From an uncultured Aurantimonas sp. (GTDB taxonomy: Bacteria; Pseudomonadota; Alphaproteobacteria; Rhizobiales; Rhizobiaceae), in contig CANKZU010000001.1 in NCBI GenBank assembly GCA_947488615.1, positions 124,001 through 188,000 of the forward strand: a DNA stretch of 64,000 nt, given 5' to 3'. The notes beneath the pieces were generated by a model. It did not search any database, had not been told where the DNA came from, and worked only from the letters and a program-made list of their open reading frames with translations. A program made the translations under genes and the position numbers. Of this stretch, positions 1 to 9,484 are shown piece after piece (position 1 is the stretch's first letter; every line of letters begins with the position of its first letter).

Positions 1-718
1 GCGGCATCAGCCTGTCCTGCAAGACAAGGGCGGCCGCGTAATCGCCCGCTTGGCATGCCGCCTGGAATTCGGCGCATAGGCGCGGCGCGACATTGGCCGT
101 CACCGAGATGCAGCCGTGCCCGCCATGGGCGTTGAAGCCGAGCGCGGTCGAATCCTCGCCCGAAAGCTGGATGAACTCCGTGCCGCAGGTGATGCGCTGT
201 TCGGAGACGCGGTCGACCTTCGCCGTCGCATCCTTGACCCCGACGATGTTGGGGCAGTCCGCCGCGAGCCGGCCCATCGTCTCCGGCGTCATGTCGATGA
301 CCGAGCGGCCGGGAATGTTGTAGATGAGGATCGGCAGGGACACCGCCTCGGCAACCGCCGAAAAATGCGCGTAGAGTCCCTTCTGGTTCGGCTTGTTGTA
401 ATAGGGCGTGACGACCAGCAGGCCATCGGCGCCGGCCTGTTCGGCGAATTGCGCCAGATCGATCGATTCGGCCGTGTTGTTCGACCCCGCTCCGGCGATG
501 ACCGGAACCCGGCGGTTCGTCACCTCGATGCAGATCTCGACCACACGCTTGTGTTCGTCGTGGCTGAGCGTCGGGCTCTCGCCGGTCGTGCCGACCGGCA
601 CGAGGCCGCTCGAACCTTCCCCGATCTGCCAGTCGACGAAAGCGCCGAATGCCGTTTCGTCCAGCGTTCCATCGGCGGCAAAAGGCGTGATCAGCGCCGG
701 CATCGAACCCTTGAACAT
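1..718 (-). CDS. dapA: 4-hydroxy-tetrahydrodipicolinate synthase DapA (3' end beyond left edge)
   Basis: Condenses pyruvate with aspartate semialdehyde, the first step of lysine/diaminopimelate synthesis in the cytoplasm. My translation of the minus strand from ATG 716-718 opens with [13 protein letters not shown] and continues with the family motifs [15 protein letters not shown] and YNIPGR. The Schiff-base lysine lies in GVKDAT at about residue 162, where E. coli has K161. About 239 codons are visible of the usual 290 or so, so the C-terminus is cut only by the window edge and nothing suggests a broken gene. It is divergent from the lytic transglycosylase at 1059; both act on cell-wall metabolism, but the linkage is only positional. 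Identification is firm. Confidence 0.95.
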   Translation of the reverse strand, partial: MFKGSMPALITPFAADGTLDETAFGAFVDWQIGEGSSGLVPVGTTGESPTLSHDEHKRVVEICIEVTNRRVPVIAGAGSNNTAESIDLAQFAEQAGADGLLVVTPYYNKPNQKGLYAHFSAVAEAVSLPILIYNIPGRSVIDMTPETMGRLAADCPNIVGVKDATAKVDRVSEQRITCGTEFIQLSGEDSTALGFNAHGGHGCISVTANVAPRLCAEFQAACQAGDYAAALVLQDRLMP

Positions 719-1058
719 GCTTTGCGTCACTCCCACAATTTACCACGGCGCTGGCGTAATGACGGCGCTGCCCGCCGATTTCGGTTCCGCGCCGTCCCGA
801 CGAGCGAGCGACCGCAATCCCGCCCCAGAGCGGTGCTAGAAAGGCGGCACCATCTAGAAAGGCTGCACCATATTGAAGCGCCGGCAGCGAAACAAGCCGA
901 GCCGAGGAGCACCCCGCAAGGGCGCCTCGACCTTGCTCCGGTAACGGCGCTTTAATCGTGTCCATGAGAGATTTGCAAACCATTCCGGCCAGCCGACGGG
1001 CCGCCGGAACCGGATCGGGCGCCCGACGACGGGCGCCGAGGACTCCAAAAGGTTGGCC
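719..1058. other. divergent intergenic region dapA/slt with an 18-bp tandem repeat
   Basis: This 340-base stretch holds no convincing gene; the ORFs crossing it are antisense extensions of slt or dapA. It must contain both divergent promoters, but I see no clear -35/-10 pair. An 18-bp unit starting CTAGAAAGG occurs twice head to tail at 836-853 and 854-871 with one mismatch (GCGGC versus GCTGC). Confidence 0.5.
836..871. repeat. two-copy 18-bp tandem direct repeat
   Basis: Bases 836-853 and 854-871 are the same 18-mer apart from one base. The repeat sits about 120 bp upstream of the dapA start and 190 bp upstream of slt. It may be a replication-slippage duplication or a doubled protein-binding site; the sequence alone does not decide. 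Confidence 0.7.
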
Positions 1059-3239
1059 ATGACGGCAAAGCGTTCCGCCCGACGAATTTTGATCAGCGTT
1101 CTGGCCGTTTCGATGCTGCCGGTATCGAGCTTCGCCGACGAAGCGATCCTGCCATTGACGGGCCCCAAGCCGACGGTGCGCCCGGTGGAACGCGCCGCCG
1201 GCATCGCCATCGATCCCGCCCGTTTCGGCGGAGCCGTTCGCGCGCCAATGCCAAACCCGGTTCTGCGGCCGGCGACTGCCCCGGCCATTCCCGCCAGCGC
1301 CGGCGCCTTCACCGCGTCGATCGCCGCCATGCCCCGGATCGCTTCGGTTCAGCCCATGCAGGGCGACCTCAAGGATGGACTCCAGGCGCTGTCCGACCGC
1401 GATCCGGTCAAGGCACGGGCCATTCGCGAGGGTATGATGCCGGGCTCCCTGGACAGGGACATTCTGGCCTGGGCGATTGCCCTTCGCGGCGGCAAGAACG
1501 TCCCGGCGGTCGAGATCGCCCGCACCGCGACCGATCTCGCCGACTGGCCGGGCATGATCACGCTCCGGATCAACAGCGAAAAAGCGCTCTATCGCGAGCG
1601 GCCGCCGGCTGGCGACGTCATCCGCGCTTTCGCCGGTGGCCAGCCGGAGAGCCCCGAGGGCGCCATGGCCTTGGCCAGAGCCTATATCGCCGCTGGCGAC
1701 GCCGGTCGAGCGAAGGGTCTCATCGCGACGGTCTGGCGCGAGGAGCGACTCGACAAGGACCTCGAACGCGCGCTGCTCGCGGACTTTCAGACGCTGCTGT
1801 CGCGGGCTGACCACAAATATCGCATGGAGAAGCTGCTCTATAGCGACCGGGTGACCGACGCGGGCCGTGTCGCGGGCCTTGCCGGCGCCAAGCAACTCTA
1901 CGCCGCTCGTGCCGCCGTGATCCGCGGCGACGGGAATGCGGGGAAGCTGCTCGCCGCGGTTCCGAACGCCCAGCGCGCCGATCCCGGCTATCGCTTCGCG
2001 CTGGTCGAATACAATCGCAAGAAAGGCAAGATCACCGAGGCGGCCGATCTTCTGGTGGGAGCGCCACGCGATCCCGCCTCGCTGGTCGATCCGGATGCCT
2101 GGTGGAACGAGCGGCGCATCGTCGCCCGCGATCTCCTCGATCTCGGCCAGCCGAAACTCGCCTATCGGGTGGCAAGCAGCCACTCCGCCGAAAGCGCCAG
2201 CGAGGCGGTCGAGGCCGAATTCCACGCCGGCTGGATCGCGCTCAGGTTCTTGAACGATCCGCGCACGGCATCCCAGCATTTCGCGCGCATCGTACAATTG
2301 TCGAACAAGCCGTTGTCGCTCTCGCGCGGCTATTACTGGCTGGGCCGCGCCGCGGAGGCGGGCGCCGGAGGCAACGCGGCCGACCACTACGCCACAGCCG
2401 CACGCTATGGCTCCACCTATTACGGACAGCTCGCCGCCGCCCGGCTCGGACGGCAACCGGCGGCGATCGCCTTCCCGCGCCCGAGCGACGCCGATCGCCG
2501 CCGTTTCGAGCAGCGCCGTGCCGTGCGCGCCATCCAGCGCTTGGAACAGATCGGATCGGACTGGCGGACCGACAGCCTCTATCGCGCCCTCGCCGGCGAG
2601 CTCGACAGCCCCGGCGAACTCGCGCTGCTGTCGGTCATGGCCGAACGGCGGGGCGACCACGCCCTGGTTCTCCAGGTCGGCAAACTCGCCAATTGGCGCG
2701 GCGTCGACGCACCGGCCCTGGCCTTTCCGATCGGCGTCATCCCGGCAAGCGCCAACATTTCGTCAGCCGGCAAGGCTCTCGCCTATGCCATCGCCCGCCA
2801 GGAGAGCGCGTTCAATCCAAAGGCGCGATCGCCCGCCGGTGCGCTTGGCCTGCTGCAGCTGATGCCGGGAACGGCCAAGAGCGTCGCGCGCAAGGCCGGC
2901 CTGCCCTATTCCCCCGAGCGACTGACCAGCGACCCCGGCTACAACGCCACCCTCGGCGCGCGTTTTCTCGGCGAGCAGATCGCCGATTTCGGCGGCTCCT
3001 ATGTCCTGACATTCGTCGCCTACAATGCCGGGCCTCGGCGGGCCCGCGAGTGGATCGAGCGCTTTGGCGATCCCCGCGGCAAGTCATTGGACGCGGTGAT
3101 CGACTGGGTCGAACGCATCCCCTTCACCGAGACGCGGAACTACGTCCAGCGCATCATCGAGAACTATCAGGTCTACAAGATGCGGCTCGGCGCGAGCGTC
3201 GATGTCGAACGGGATCTGCGTTTCGGGCGGACCGGTTGA
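1059..3239 (+). CDS. soluble lytic murein transglycosylase (Slt family)
   Basis: Periplasmic enzyme cleaving the MurNAc-GlcNAc bond of peptidoglycan to give 1,6-anhydroMurNAc. The 726-residue product starts with a signal peptide (MTAKRSARR, a hydrophobic stretch, then SFADEA). A long alpha-helical superhelical region follows up to about residue 560. The C-terminal SLT domain has ARQESAFNP with catalytic glutamate E582, then ALGLLQLMPGTA and VAYNAGP. I chose ATG 1059; an in-frame TTG two codons upstream (1053) is the alternative. Length and domain order fit the Slt70-like family of alphaproteobacteria. Confidence 0.93.
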   Translation: MTAKRSARRILISVLAVSMLPVSSFADEAILPLTGPKPTVRPVERAAGIAIDPARFGGAVRAPMPNPVLRPATAPAIPASAGAFTASIAAMPRIASVQPMQGDLKDGLQALSDRDPVKARAIREGMMPGSLDRDILAWAIALRGGKNVPAVEIARTATDLADWPGMITLRINSEKALYRERPPAGDVIRAFAGGQPESPEGAMALARAYIAAGDAGRAKGLIATVWREERLDKDLERALLADFQTLLSRADHKYRMEKLLYSDRVTDAGRVAGLAGAKQLYAARAAVIRGDGNAGKLLAAVPNAQRADPGYRFALVEYNRKKGKITEAADLLVGAPRDPASLVDPDAWWNERRIVARDLLDLGQPKLAYRVASSHSAESASEAVEAEFHAGWIALRFLNDPRTASQHFARIVQLSNKPLSLSRGYYWLGRAAEAGAGGNAADHYATAARYGSTYYGQLAAARLGRQPAAIAFPRPSDADRRRFEQRRAVRAIQRLEQIGSDWRTDSLYRALAGELDSPGELALLSVMAERRGDHALVLQVGKLANWRGVDAPALAFPIGVIPASANISSAGKALAYAIARQESAFNPKARSPAGALGLLQLMPGTAKSVARKAGLPYSPERLTSDPGYNATLGARFLGEQIADFGGSYVLTFVAYNAGPRRAREWIERFGDPRGKSLDAVIDWVERIPFTETRNYVQRIIENYQVYKMRLGASVDVERDLRFGRTG

Positions 3240-3276
3240 TACTGGCTCTGGCGCCGCGTCGCGCCTGCGACGACTG

Positions 3277-3876
3277 TCAGGGCGCCGGCTGCCCCTGATC
3301 GCGCGCGAACTCCCGCGCCTGCTCGATCCACCTTTCGCGCCCGACCCGTCCGGCGAATCCGACCATCTGATCGATCCAGCGCGATTCGGCCGCGCTCCAG
3401 CCGGCAATCTGGTCGAAATGATAGATGCCGTGCTCGAACAGCAATCGCTCGATCGCCGGTCCCTGGTTGCTTCACCGCGTCCTCCGTGGAAGCGGTTCCG
3501 TCTCTCGCCAAAGGCTTGGCTGGCATGGCACCCGCGACTCGGCAGGATGCGCCGCCCGCTTGAGCGGCAGGCGAACCGATTTTCGGCTTTCCATCTTTTG
3601 GCTTGAGCGGAAACGTTGCGGCGGACGGATCGACGTCATCACGCCAGAGTGCTGCCCCGGCTTCGTGGCCCCCGGATCGGCGCTGTCAGTCGGTTCGTCC
3701 GGTTTCGCATGGCCATCGGCCCGTCGTGCCTTGCCGGCGGCAATGGCACTGATCCTGTCACGAGCAGGAGGAGCATCCTGACAAGAGCCGGCAGGTTTGA
3801 CGCTCCGCATCGGCGGGATGGCCATTCGATAGCCTGGCAGGCGCGGTTCGCACGGCAACAGGTGCGACGGGCGCAT
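3277..3876 (-). pseudogene. broken gene for a helix-hairpin-helix (flap-endonuclease-1-like H3TH) protein
   Basis: The last 62 or so codons (3277-3471) read IERLLFEHGIYHFDQIAGW, then a stretch ending RVGRERWIEQAREFA. This matches the C-terminal helix-hairpin-helix domain of rhizobial 'predicted 5' DNA nuclease' proteins and NuoE C-terminal extensions. In the same frame, however, a TGA at 3472-3474 cuts it off from the upstream open frame (from about 3876), and the usual 'DL..I.GIG' lead-in is missing. A better lead-in (KDGKPKIGSPAAQ, later TEDAVKQPG) lies in another frame between about 3475 and 3640. The upstream Ala/Pro/Lys-rich linker is again in the first frame. At least two frame changes are needed to join the parts, so this looks like a decaying gene or local sequence errors. 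Confidence 0.5.
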
Positions 3877-3898
3877 CTATCCGCGCAAAAATCGACAC

Positions 3899-3928
3899 AA
3901 AAAAGAGCCCGGCGCGAACGCCGGGCTC
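3899..3928 (-). terminator. rho-independent terminator of the porin gene
   Basis: Read on the minus strand: a perfect 10-bp stem GAGCCCGGCG / CGCCGGGCTC with a TTCG tetraloop (3905-3928), followed at once by six Ts (3904-3899). It lies just downstream of the porin stop codon. Confidence 0.92.
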
Positions 3929-3951
3929 CCTTATCTGCAATGCTCGATCGA

Positions 3952-5199
3952 TTAGAAAGAGCGGATGAACTGCAGGAAGCCCTTGGTCTCGCTGACGTTG
4001 TCCGTGCCAAAAGTGGCAATCGCACGCGGCGAGTTGTCGAACTCGAGATCCGTGTACGAGATTTCGGCGAGAACGTCGAAGTTGTTCGTGATCTCGTAAC
4101 CGACGTTACCGACGATCTGGTAGAACTCGGCGTTACCTGGCAGAGACGGACCGTAAGCGAAGGCCGTGTTGCCGGTCGACAGATCGAAGGTCTCTCCGTA
4201 GAGGCCGGACACGGCCACGCCGAGCTTGCCGAACGACTGAGCGTAACCAGCACCAGCCGACCACTCGACCGGCAGAGTCGCGCCGAACGGACCCGAGAAC
4301 ACGCTGAGAGTCGAGTAAGCGGAAGGATCGAAAGCGTAGCTACCCTCAATCTTCAGCTCGGAGTCGGTCATCACCAGGTCCTTGAGCGACAGGCCGCCCT
4401 TGACCGCGAATGCACCTTCGCCATCGTTGACAATCACCCCATCCATCTCGGACACATCGATGGCGGAGAGGTGGCTAAGCAGCCCGACGCGCCCGAAAAC
4501 GAGAGCCGTCGGAAGCAGAACTTCCTCATCATACGAACCGGCGATGTAGATCGAGCCCCAGCCGCCCGAATAGGCCAGCTTGCCGACCACGTCCGGAGCG
4601 AAATCGCCGGTCGCGTCGTCTTCGAGCGAAACCGCAGCCGAGAAGCCGTTCGCTGCGTAGGTGTAGGACACGCGGTTGACCGTGAGGTCGCCGATCGAGG
4701 AGTCGGTGTCGGTCAGCAGGCCATCACCCTCGGACCACAGCGAGTCGAGGTAACCCATGGTGAGGCCGCCGAGCTGGATGTAGCCGAGATCCATGTCGAA
4801 GCTGGCATCGCCATCAGCCATGTTGGTGGCCTGAACGCGCAGGAAGCCGCGCAGGGTGCCGAGCTCGGTCTCTTCGCGAGCGTCGAAGTTCAGACGGCCA
4901 CGAACCGAGCTGTAGGCTGCGTAATCGTCGCCTTCGGCGTTGGTGCGGTCGATGAAGCCCGCGAGCGTGCTGTTCGAGGTGTCGAGATCCTGAACGATGT
5001 ACTTGAAGCGAACGTAGCCGCTGACCGACAGGCACGTCTCGGTGCCCGGGATGTAGTGGAAGCCGGTGCCGTAGACGTCGCAGATGCGGACGTAATTGGC
5101 AGGCTCGGCGGCGACCGGTACGATGACGTCCGCAGCGCGGGCGCCGGAGACTGCGACGAGAGCCGCAGCGGAGCCGAGAAGAAGGCTCTTAATGTTCAT
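3952..5199 (-). CDS. outer-membrane porin, alphaproteobacterial Omp2 type
   Basis: Trimeric beta-barrel porin for diffusion of small hydrophilic solutes. The start MNIKSLLLGSAAALVAVSGARAAD is a signal peptide cut at ARA|AD. Next come YVRICDVYG and FHYIPGTETCLSVSGYVRF, hallmarks of rhizobial/Brucella porins with two conserved cysteines. The protein alternates amphipathic strands and ends in phenylalanine (FIRSF), the signal for outer-membrane insertion. Length is 415 residues. ATG 5199 has GGAGGT about 6 bases upstream; the longer open frame reaching 5394 has no such support. A strong terminator follows. Codon use and RBS suggest high expression. Confidence 0.93.
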   Translation of the reverse strand: MNIKSLLLGSAAALVAVSGARAADVIVPVAAEPANYVRICDVYGTGFHYIPGTETCLSVSGYVRFKYIVQDLDTSNSTLAGFIDRTNAEGDDYAAYSSVRGRLNFDAREETELGTLRGFLRVQATNMADGDASFDMDLGYIQLGGLTMGYLDSLWSEGDGLLTDTDSSIGDLTVNRVSYTYAANGFSAAVSLEDDATGDFAPDVVGKLAYSGGWGSIYIAGSYDEEVLLPTALVFGRVGLLSHLSAIDVSEMDGVIVNDGEGAFAVKGGLSLKDLVMTDSELKIEGSYAFDPSAYSTLSVFSGPFGATLPVEWSAGAGYAQSFGKLGVAVSGLYGETFDLSTGNTAFAYGPSLPGNAEFYQIVGNVGYEITNNFDVLAEISYTDLEFDNSPRAIATFGTDNVSETKGFLQFIRSF

Positions 5200-5518
5200 G
5201 TTCTGACCTCCAGTCAAATTATAGGTTAGGGTTGGGCCTTGTTTATGAAGGACAGCCTTCCCTGCCCCATCCCCTTCTGCGAAAGTCCGAAGCGTTTTGT
5301 CCCCGCGATCTTTCTGACGCGACATTATCCAGCACCGGATCGGATGCAATCGCCTAATTGCCACAATGGGCCGGATGGGACGCTTTGGACACACCCCTGT
5401 TGCGTCAATGCAACTTTTTCGTTTACCCGCCGTTAGGGATTGGGCAAAAACCGTCGAATTGGATGGAAATCAGCTCTTAATGGCGGCCTGCGGAGGCCTC
5501 CAGCCTGATTTCACCGCC
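5200..5518. other. leader/promoter region of the porin gene, no gene seen
   Basis: About 320 bases between the porin start and the end of the ATPase gene. I see no credible coding frame. A TATAAT string lies at 5218-5223 on the minus strand, but it is only 18 bases from the ATG and has no -35 partner, so it is doubtful as the promoter. A longer untranslated leader starting further upstream is likelier, as porin mRNAs often have one. Confidence 0.4.
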
Positions 5519-8161
5519 TCAGATTCGGAAGAGCGGCGCTCCGAGCCCGCGAAAATCGCGTTCCCGACAGGTCAGAACGATGATTTGCAGGTCTTCGGCG
5601 GCCTTTTGCAGCACCAGATGCATGCGTTCGAGGCGTTTTTCGTCCGTGTTGACCAGCGCATCGTCGAGAATCACCGTCGCCGGATGGCCGCCCTTCTTCA
5701 GAACCTGCGCCAGGGCGATTCGCGTGACCACGGCGACCTGCTCGCGCGCGCCGGCCGAAAGGCGTTGGAAATGTTCCTCGACCCCGGCGCGATGCAGCCC
5801 CCGAATTTCCAGCGTCGTCTCGTCGAGCTCGATCTCGGTTCCCGGATGGATCAGCCGCAGATAGGGGGCCACCTGCGTCTTGATCGGTCCCAGCCAATGC
5901 TCGCGCGCCTCGCGTTGAGCCGCGAGCAATGTCGAATGCAGCAGCTTCGACGCCTCGGCCTCGAGCGTGAGACGGCTCAGGCGTCGTTCGAGGACGGTAA
6001 TCTCGCCCTCGATCCGGTCGATGTCCTCGCCAAGCGCCGTCAGCCCGTGGCCGCCGAGTTCGCCTTCCAGCGCGGCCGCTTCCTCGCGCAGGGCCACGAC
6101 CTGGCGGCGAATCTCGACCAGTGCCCGGCGTTTGGATTGAAGGGTCAAGATAACGGTCTCGGGATCGACGCCCGCCAATTCACGCTGACGCTGATCGAGA
6201 ACAACGGCTTTGGCGGTCCGCTCGACTTCGGCGGCGGCCAGGTCTTCGGCCAGCGCCGCCCGGCTCCGCTTCGCTTCGGCCTCGAGATGCTCGCGCCGCA
6301 GCCGCTCGGCCTCCGCTTGGCGAAACCCCGCCTCGCCCTCCGCCGTCGCCAATTGGGCCGAAGACCCGGCCGCGCGGCGGCGCATGCCGTCGAGTTCGGC
6401 ATCCGCGGCCTCCAGCAGAGCCCTTGCGGCCCGGCGAGCGGCTCGACTGTCCGATGGATCGGCCTCCGTCTCGTTTTCCTCGGCGGGCGCTCCCATCGCC
6501 GCGCGCCGCTCGGCGATCTCGCCTTCCAGAAGACCGAATGCCGCGATCGCCTCGGGAAGGCCTTCGGGCAGGATGGCACCGAGCCGTGCCTTCATGGTGT
6601 CCACCGCGATCCGCCGCTCCTCGGCGGCCTGAACGTGCCGGCGCGCCTCCTCCAGCGAGGCAACCCCGTGCCGGGAGAGCAACGCGGCAAATGCGGCCTC
6701 CGTCGTCGCGGCATCGCGGGCCATGGCCCCCGCATCGGCGCCGGGCTCGATGACGATCCGGCCGAAGCCTTCCAGATCGAAGACGCTTCGGCCGGTGATA
6801 TCGACCGATCCTTCGGTCGCAACCGCGTGGCCCGCCGCGTCCAGCACGGCCTGACCGGCCGCCGGCTCCAACCACAGTTTCGGGGCGGCGACAGAAAGCC
6901 GGATCGCCGCCTCGCGGCGCGATTGCTCCGCTGATTCGATCGCCGTCAGCGCCTTTTGATCGAGGCTGGCCCCGCTCGCGGCACGGCGCAATTCGGCCAA
7001 CTGCTCCTCGATCCCGCGCGCGGTTTCGATGCGTTCGCGAGCCTTGGCCACCTCTTCCTGCTTGCGGGACAGCTCGGCGCGAAGCTGAATCGCCTCGTCC
7101 TCCGCTTCCGCCTGATCGGCGGCAGCCTTGGCTTCGGCCCGCCGCGATTCGAGCCGGACGACCTCCGAGCGCTCATCCAGAGCCCGCGTGCGCAGCGCAT
7201 CGAGAGAAGCGGCGATGGCCTCGGCCGCCTGCGATGCGCTCGCGCTGGCCTGGATCAGCTTTTCGCGCTGGCGCAGGATTTCGGCGGCGCCGTCCCGCTT
7301 GGCAAGCGCGTGGCGAAGCTCCCGTTCGGCCTCGCCGCGTTCCCGCTCGAGCGTCTCGGCGGCGCGGGACGCGGCCTCCGCCGCCTCGACCGCGGCTTCC
7401 GCCTTGGCGATCGCGTCGTCGCGCTCGTAGGACAGAAGCGTTTCGCGCCGGCGCCGCAGCCGGTCGAGCTTCTCGTCATAGTCGGCGCGAAGGGCCAGTT
7501 TCGCCTTGAGTTCCGTGCGCAGTTCCTCGCGCCGCTCTTCCGCCGCGCGGATCGGCGAGGAGGCCGCCACGCGCAACGTGTCGGTAAAGAAGCGATCCTG
7601 CAGCGCCTTCGTGGCGGCGACCAGCGACCGGCCGCGCTCGCCGCCGAGAATCTGGCCGACCTCTCCCTCCAACGAGGCGGTGACGGCGTCCTTGCCGACG
7701 CCGATATCGAGGCCGCCGGTCGAGCGCCCTTGCTCGACCCAAAGCAAGCCGAACGCGCCCTGATGCTCGCTGAGCTTCGAATCGCCGCGGCCCGGATGGG
7801 AAAACCGGAACAGCTCGGCCAGCCGCTCTTCCACGGCGTCGCCGGACAGGTTTCCGCCCGCCCAGGACAGATCGGCCGACGGACGCTGGACGAATGTTTT
7901 GCGGAGCGTATAGGCGGTGCCGTCGATATCGAATTCCACCACGACTTCCGGCCGCGCCTGACGATTGTAGGGCGCCAGCATCTTCACCGCCTCGCCGCCG
8001 GCGCGATGCTTCTGGAAGAAGGCCGCCCTCAGCGCGGTCAGCAGCGTCGATTTGCCGGCTTCGTTGTCGCCGACGACGACATTGAGCCCGGGCTCGAACC
8101 GCGGCAGATCGACCGAGCCGACACCGGCGAAATCCGTCAGTTGCAACGATCGCAGATACAT
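5519..8161 (-). CDS. Rad50/SbcC-like AAA ATPase (YhaN type)
   Basis: Predicted ATPase of a nuclease complex acting on DNA ends. The 880-residue protein has an N-terminal half-ATPase with Walker A GDNEAGKST (residues about 32-40). Long coiled-coil arms (Ala/Glu/Arg-rich, about residues 170-400 and 560-720) flank a central insert. The C-terminal half carries the signature LSAGAREQ and Walker B VILDDALVNTD. I see no clear zinc-hook CxxC at the apex, unlike classical Rad50/SbcC, so it resembles the YhaN group. The stop of the upstream phosphoesterase gene is only 3 bases from its start, so both are one operon. Confidence 0.85.
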   Translation of the reverse strand: MYLRSLQLTDFAGVGSVDLPRFEPGLNVVVGDNEAGKSTLLTALRAAFFQKHRAGGEAVKMLAPYNRQARPEVVVEFDIDGTAYTLRKTFVQRPSADLSWAGGNLSGDAVEERLAELFRFSHPGRGDSKLSEHQGAFGLLWVEQGRSTGGLDIGVGKDAVTASLEGEVGQILGGERGRSLVAATKALQDRFFTDTLRVAASSPIRAAEERREELRTELKAKLALRADYDEKLDRLRRRRETLLSYERDDAIAKAEAAVEAAEAASRAAETLERERGEAERELRHALAKRDGAAEILRQREKLIQASASASQAAEAIAASLDALRTRALDERSEVVRLESRRAEAKAAADQAEAEDEAIQLRAELSRKQEEVAKARERIETARGIEEQLAELRRAASGASLDQKALTAIESAEQSRREAAIRLSVAAPKLWLEPAAGQAVLDAAGHAVATEGSVDITGRSVFDLEGFGRIVIEPGADAGAMARDAATTEAAFAALLSRHGVASLEEARRHVQAAEERRIAVDTMKARLGAILPEGLPEAIAAFGLLEGEIAERRAAMGAPAEENETEADPSDSRAARRAARALLEAADAELDGMRRRAAGSSAQLATAEGEAGFRQAEAERLRREHLEAEAKRSRAALAEDLAAAEVERTAKAVVLDQRQRELAGVDPETVILTLQSKRRALVEIRRQVVALREEAAALEGELGGHGLTALGEDIDRIEGEITVLERRLSRLTLEAEASKLLHSTLLAAQREAREHWLGPIKTQVAPYLRLIHPGTEIELDETTLEIRGLHRAGVEEHFQRLSAGAREQVAVVTRIALAQVLKKGGHPATVILDDALVNTDEKRLERMHLVLQKAAEDLQIIVLTCRERDFRGLGAPLFRI

Positions 8162-8164
8162 GGC

Positions 8165-9289
8165 TCAGCCGTTCCCCGAAGCGAGGCGCCGGTGTTCGAC
8201 ATAGGCCATCCGCAGCGCCAGCTGGGCCGCCGCGCGCTCGGGGTCTTGCGGATCGGCGGCCTTTGCCCGCAGCCGTTCGATCGCCACGCGCACGAATCCG
8301 CCGACGTCGATATGGTCGAGATCCTCCTCGTCCGGCTCGTCCAGAAGGCCCTCGTCCGACACACGCAGATCGAACAGCCGCGCCCGCCAGCCCGCGAGCG
8401 TCTCGTCGAGCCGAACCCGCTCGCGAAGCGACAGGCTGCCGGACAGCGTCAGGTGGAGCAGCGTCTCGCCCGGACGGGTCAACGCCGCGAGCGCATCGTC
8501 GAGCGCGCCGATCTCGCCATCGAGGCGCAGATCCATCGACCGCCAGTCGAAACGCGCGGTGCGGACCCGTTCGATCCGCGGCGCGACGCCCGGCGCGTCG
8601 ATCTCCACGATCGCGACGTGACCCGGCACGTTGGCGGGGTAGCGATCCGGCTCCGGCGTTCCGGCATAGACGGTGCGCGGCGCGATCTCGACAAAGCCGT
8701 GCCAATCGCCGAGCGCCAGATAGTCGAGCTTCGCCCTGTCGGCGCGGTCGTCGGCGATCGGATTGCCGGCTTCGGCCTTCTCCGGCAGTCGGTTGAGCAC
8801 CGCGCCATGGGCAAGGCCGACGCGCACCGCATGGGAGGGCGTCGCCGCGTGATCGAACCATTCGGTGAGATCGGCCCCCTCGCGACGGCGGGTCAGCGGC
8901 GCCGGCAAGATGACGAGTGCCCCGTCCTTCAGAACCACCAGCTCGGGACGATCCGCGATCATGATCGTCGCCCTGGTCGTCAGCCGGCGGAGGCGCGTCC
9001 AGACCGAAACGCTCAGCGCGGCGTCGTGATTGCCGGGCAGCATGACCCATGGGCCACGGAAACCGGCCATGGCGTCGAGCGTGCGGTTGAGGTCACGATC
9101 CGGCACGGTGTTGTCGTCGAAGGCGTCGCCGGCGACGAGCACGGCGTCGCAACCGCGTTCCTCAGCCAGCGCGGCGATGCGCGCGACGGCGGCGAAACGC
9201 TCGGCGCGCAGTTCGCCCCGGCGGTCGGGCTCGAAATTGCCGAACGGCTTGCCGATCTGCCAGTCGGCGGTGTGCAGGATCCGGATCAA
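8165..9289 (-). CDS. metallophosphoesterase, Mre11/SbcD/YhaO-like DNA nuclease
   Basis: Predicted Mn-dependent nuclease partner of the ATPase encoded 3 bases downstream. The 374-residue product begins MIRILHTADWQIGK and shows the calcineurin-like metal-binding motifs in order: D.Q (ADWQIGK), GDAFDDN, GNHD, then LAHGA and ALGDWHG. These supply the Asp, His and Asn ligands of the di-metal centre. The C-terminal 120 residues would be the ATPase-binding/capping part. It is divergent from ku, 195 bases away. SbcCD-type complexes open hairpins and trim blocked ends; this specific protein's activity is inferred. Confidence 0.88.
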   Translation of the reverse strand: MIRILHTADWQIGKPFGNFEPDRRGELRAERFAAVARIAALAEERGCDAVLVAGDAFDDNTVPDRDLNRTLDAMAGFRGPWVMLPGNHDAALSVSVWTRLRRLTTRATIMIADRPELVVLKDGALVILPAPLTRRREGADLTEWFDHAATPSHAVRVGLAHGAVLNRLPEKAEAGNPIADDRADRAKLDYLALGDWHGFVEIAPRTVYAGTPEPDRYPANVPGHVAIVEIDAPGVAPRIERVRTARFDWRSMDLRLDGEIGALDDALAALTRPGETLLHLTLSGSLSLRERVRLDETLAGWRARLFDLRVSDEGLLDEPDEEDLDHIDVGGFVRVAIERLRAKAADPQDPERAAAQLALRMAYVEHRRLASGNG

Positions 9290-9408
9290 GGGCCGCGCCT
9301 TGGCTGATTCATTGTTGGTCCCTGCTTAACCGCGCACCTGCCCTTGGCAAGAGGGGATGAAGCGCTCCCCTATTTTTCCGGCCTGCCATGCGGCGCTGGA
9401 ATGCTCTC

Positions 9409-9426
9409 GACTCGCCGGAACGAGTC
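9409..9426. promoter_or_regulatory. dyad GACTCG-N6-CGAGTC between the nuclease and ku genes
   Basis: A perfect 6-bp inverted repeat with a 6-base spacer inside the divergent promoter region. Both arms contain a GANTC (CcrM methylase) site. It could be an operator shared by the two DNA-repair operons or a chance dyad. Confidence 0.35.
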
Positions 9427-9484
9427 GGGCCCATCCGCCGTTCTGTCTCCCGTAGCGGCAGTCATCGTGTCCGGAGTTCAAAAA

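Noticed and set aside
854..1330. Minus-strand frame of 158 codons across the slt start
   Set aside because: Antisense to the slt signal region, low-complexity Ala/Arg/Gly composition, no homologous motif.
3472..3474. Programmed UGA readthrough or selenocysteine in the helix-hairpin-helix gene
   Set aside because: The domain also lacks its normal lead-in in this frame, and a better lead-in is in another frame, so simple readthrough would not restore the protein. No SECIS-like element was evident.
5218..5223. TATAAT as the porin -10 box
   Set aside because: Only 18 bases before the ATG with no -35 element at the right distance; probably coincidental.
3616..5229. A 537-codon plus-strand frame opposite the porin
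   Set aside because: Shadow of the porin on the other strand; the porin has a signal peptide, RBS, C-terminal Phe and terminator.
6956..9307. A 783-codon plus-strand frame and other long plus frames opposite the ATPase/nuclease genes
   Set aside because: Arg/Gln-rich shadow translations opposite clear Rad50/Mre11-like genes; no start signal or similarity.
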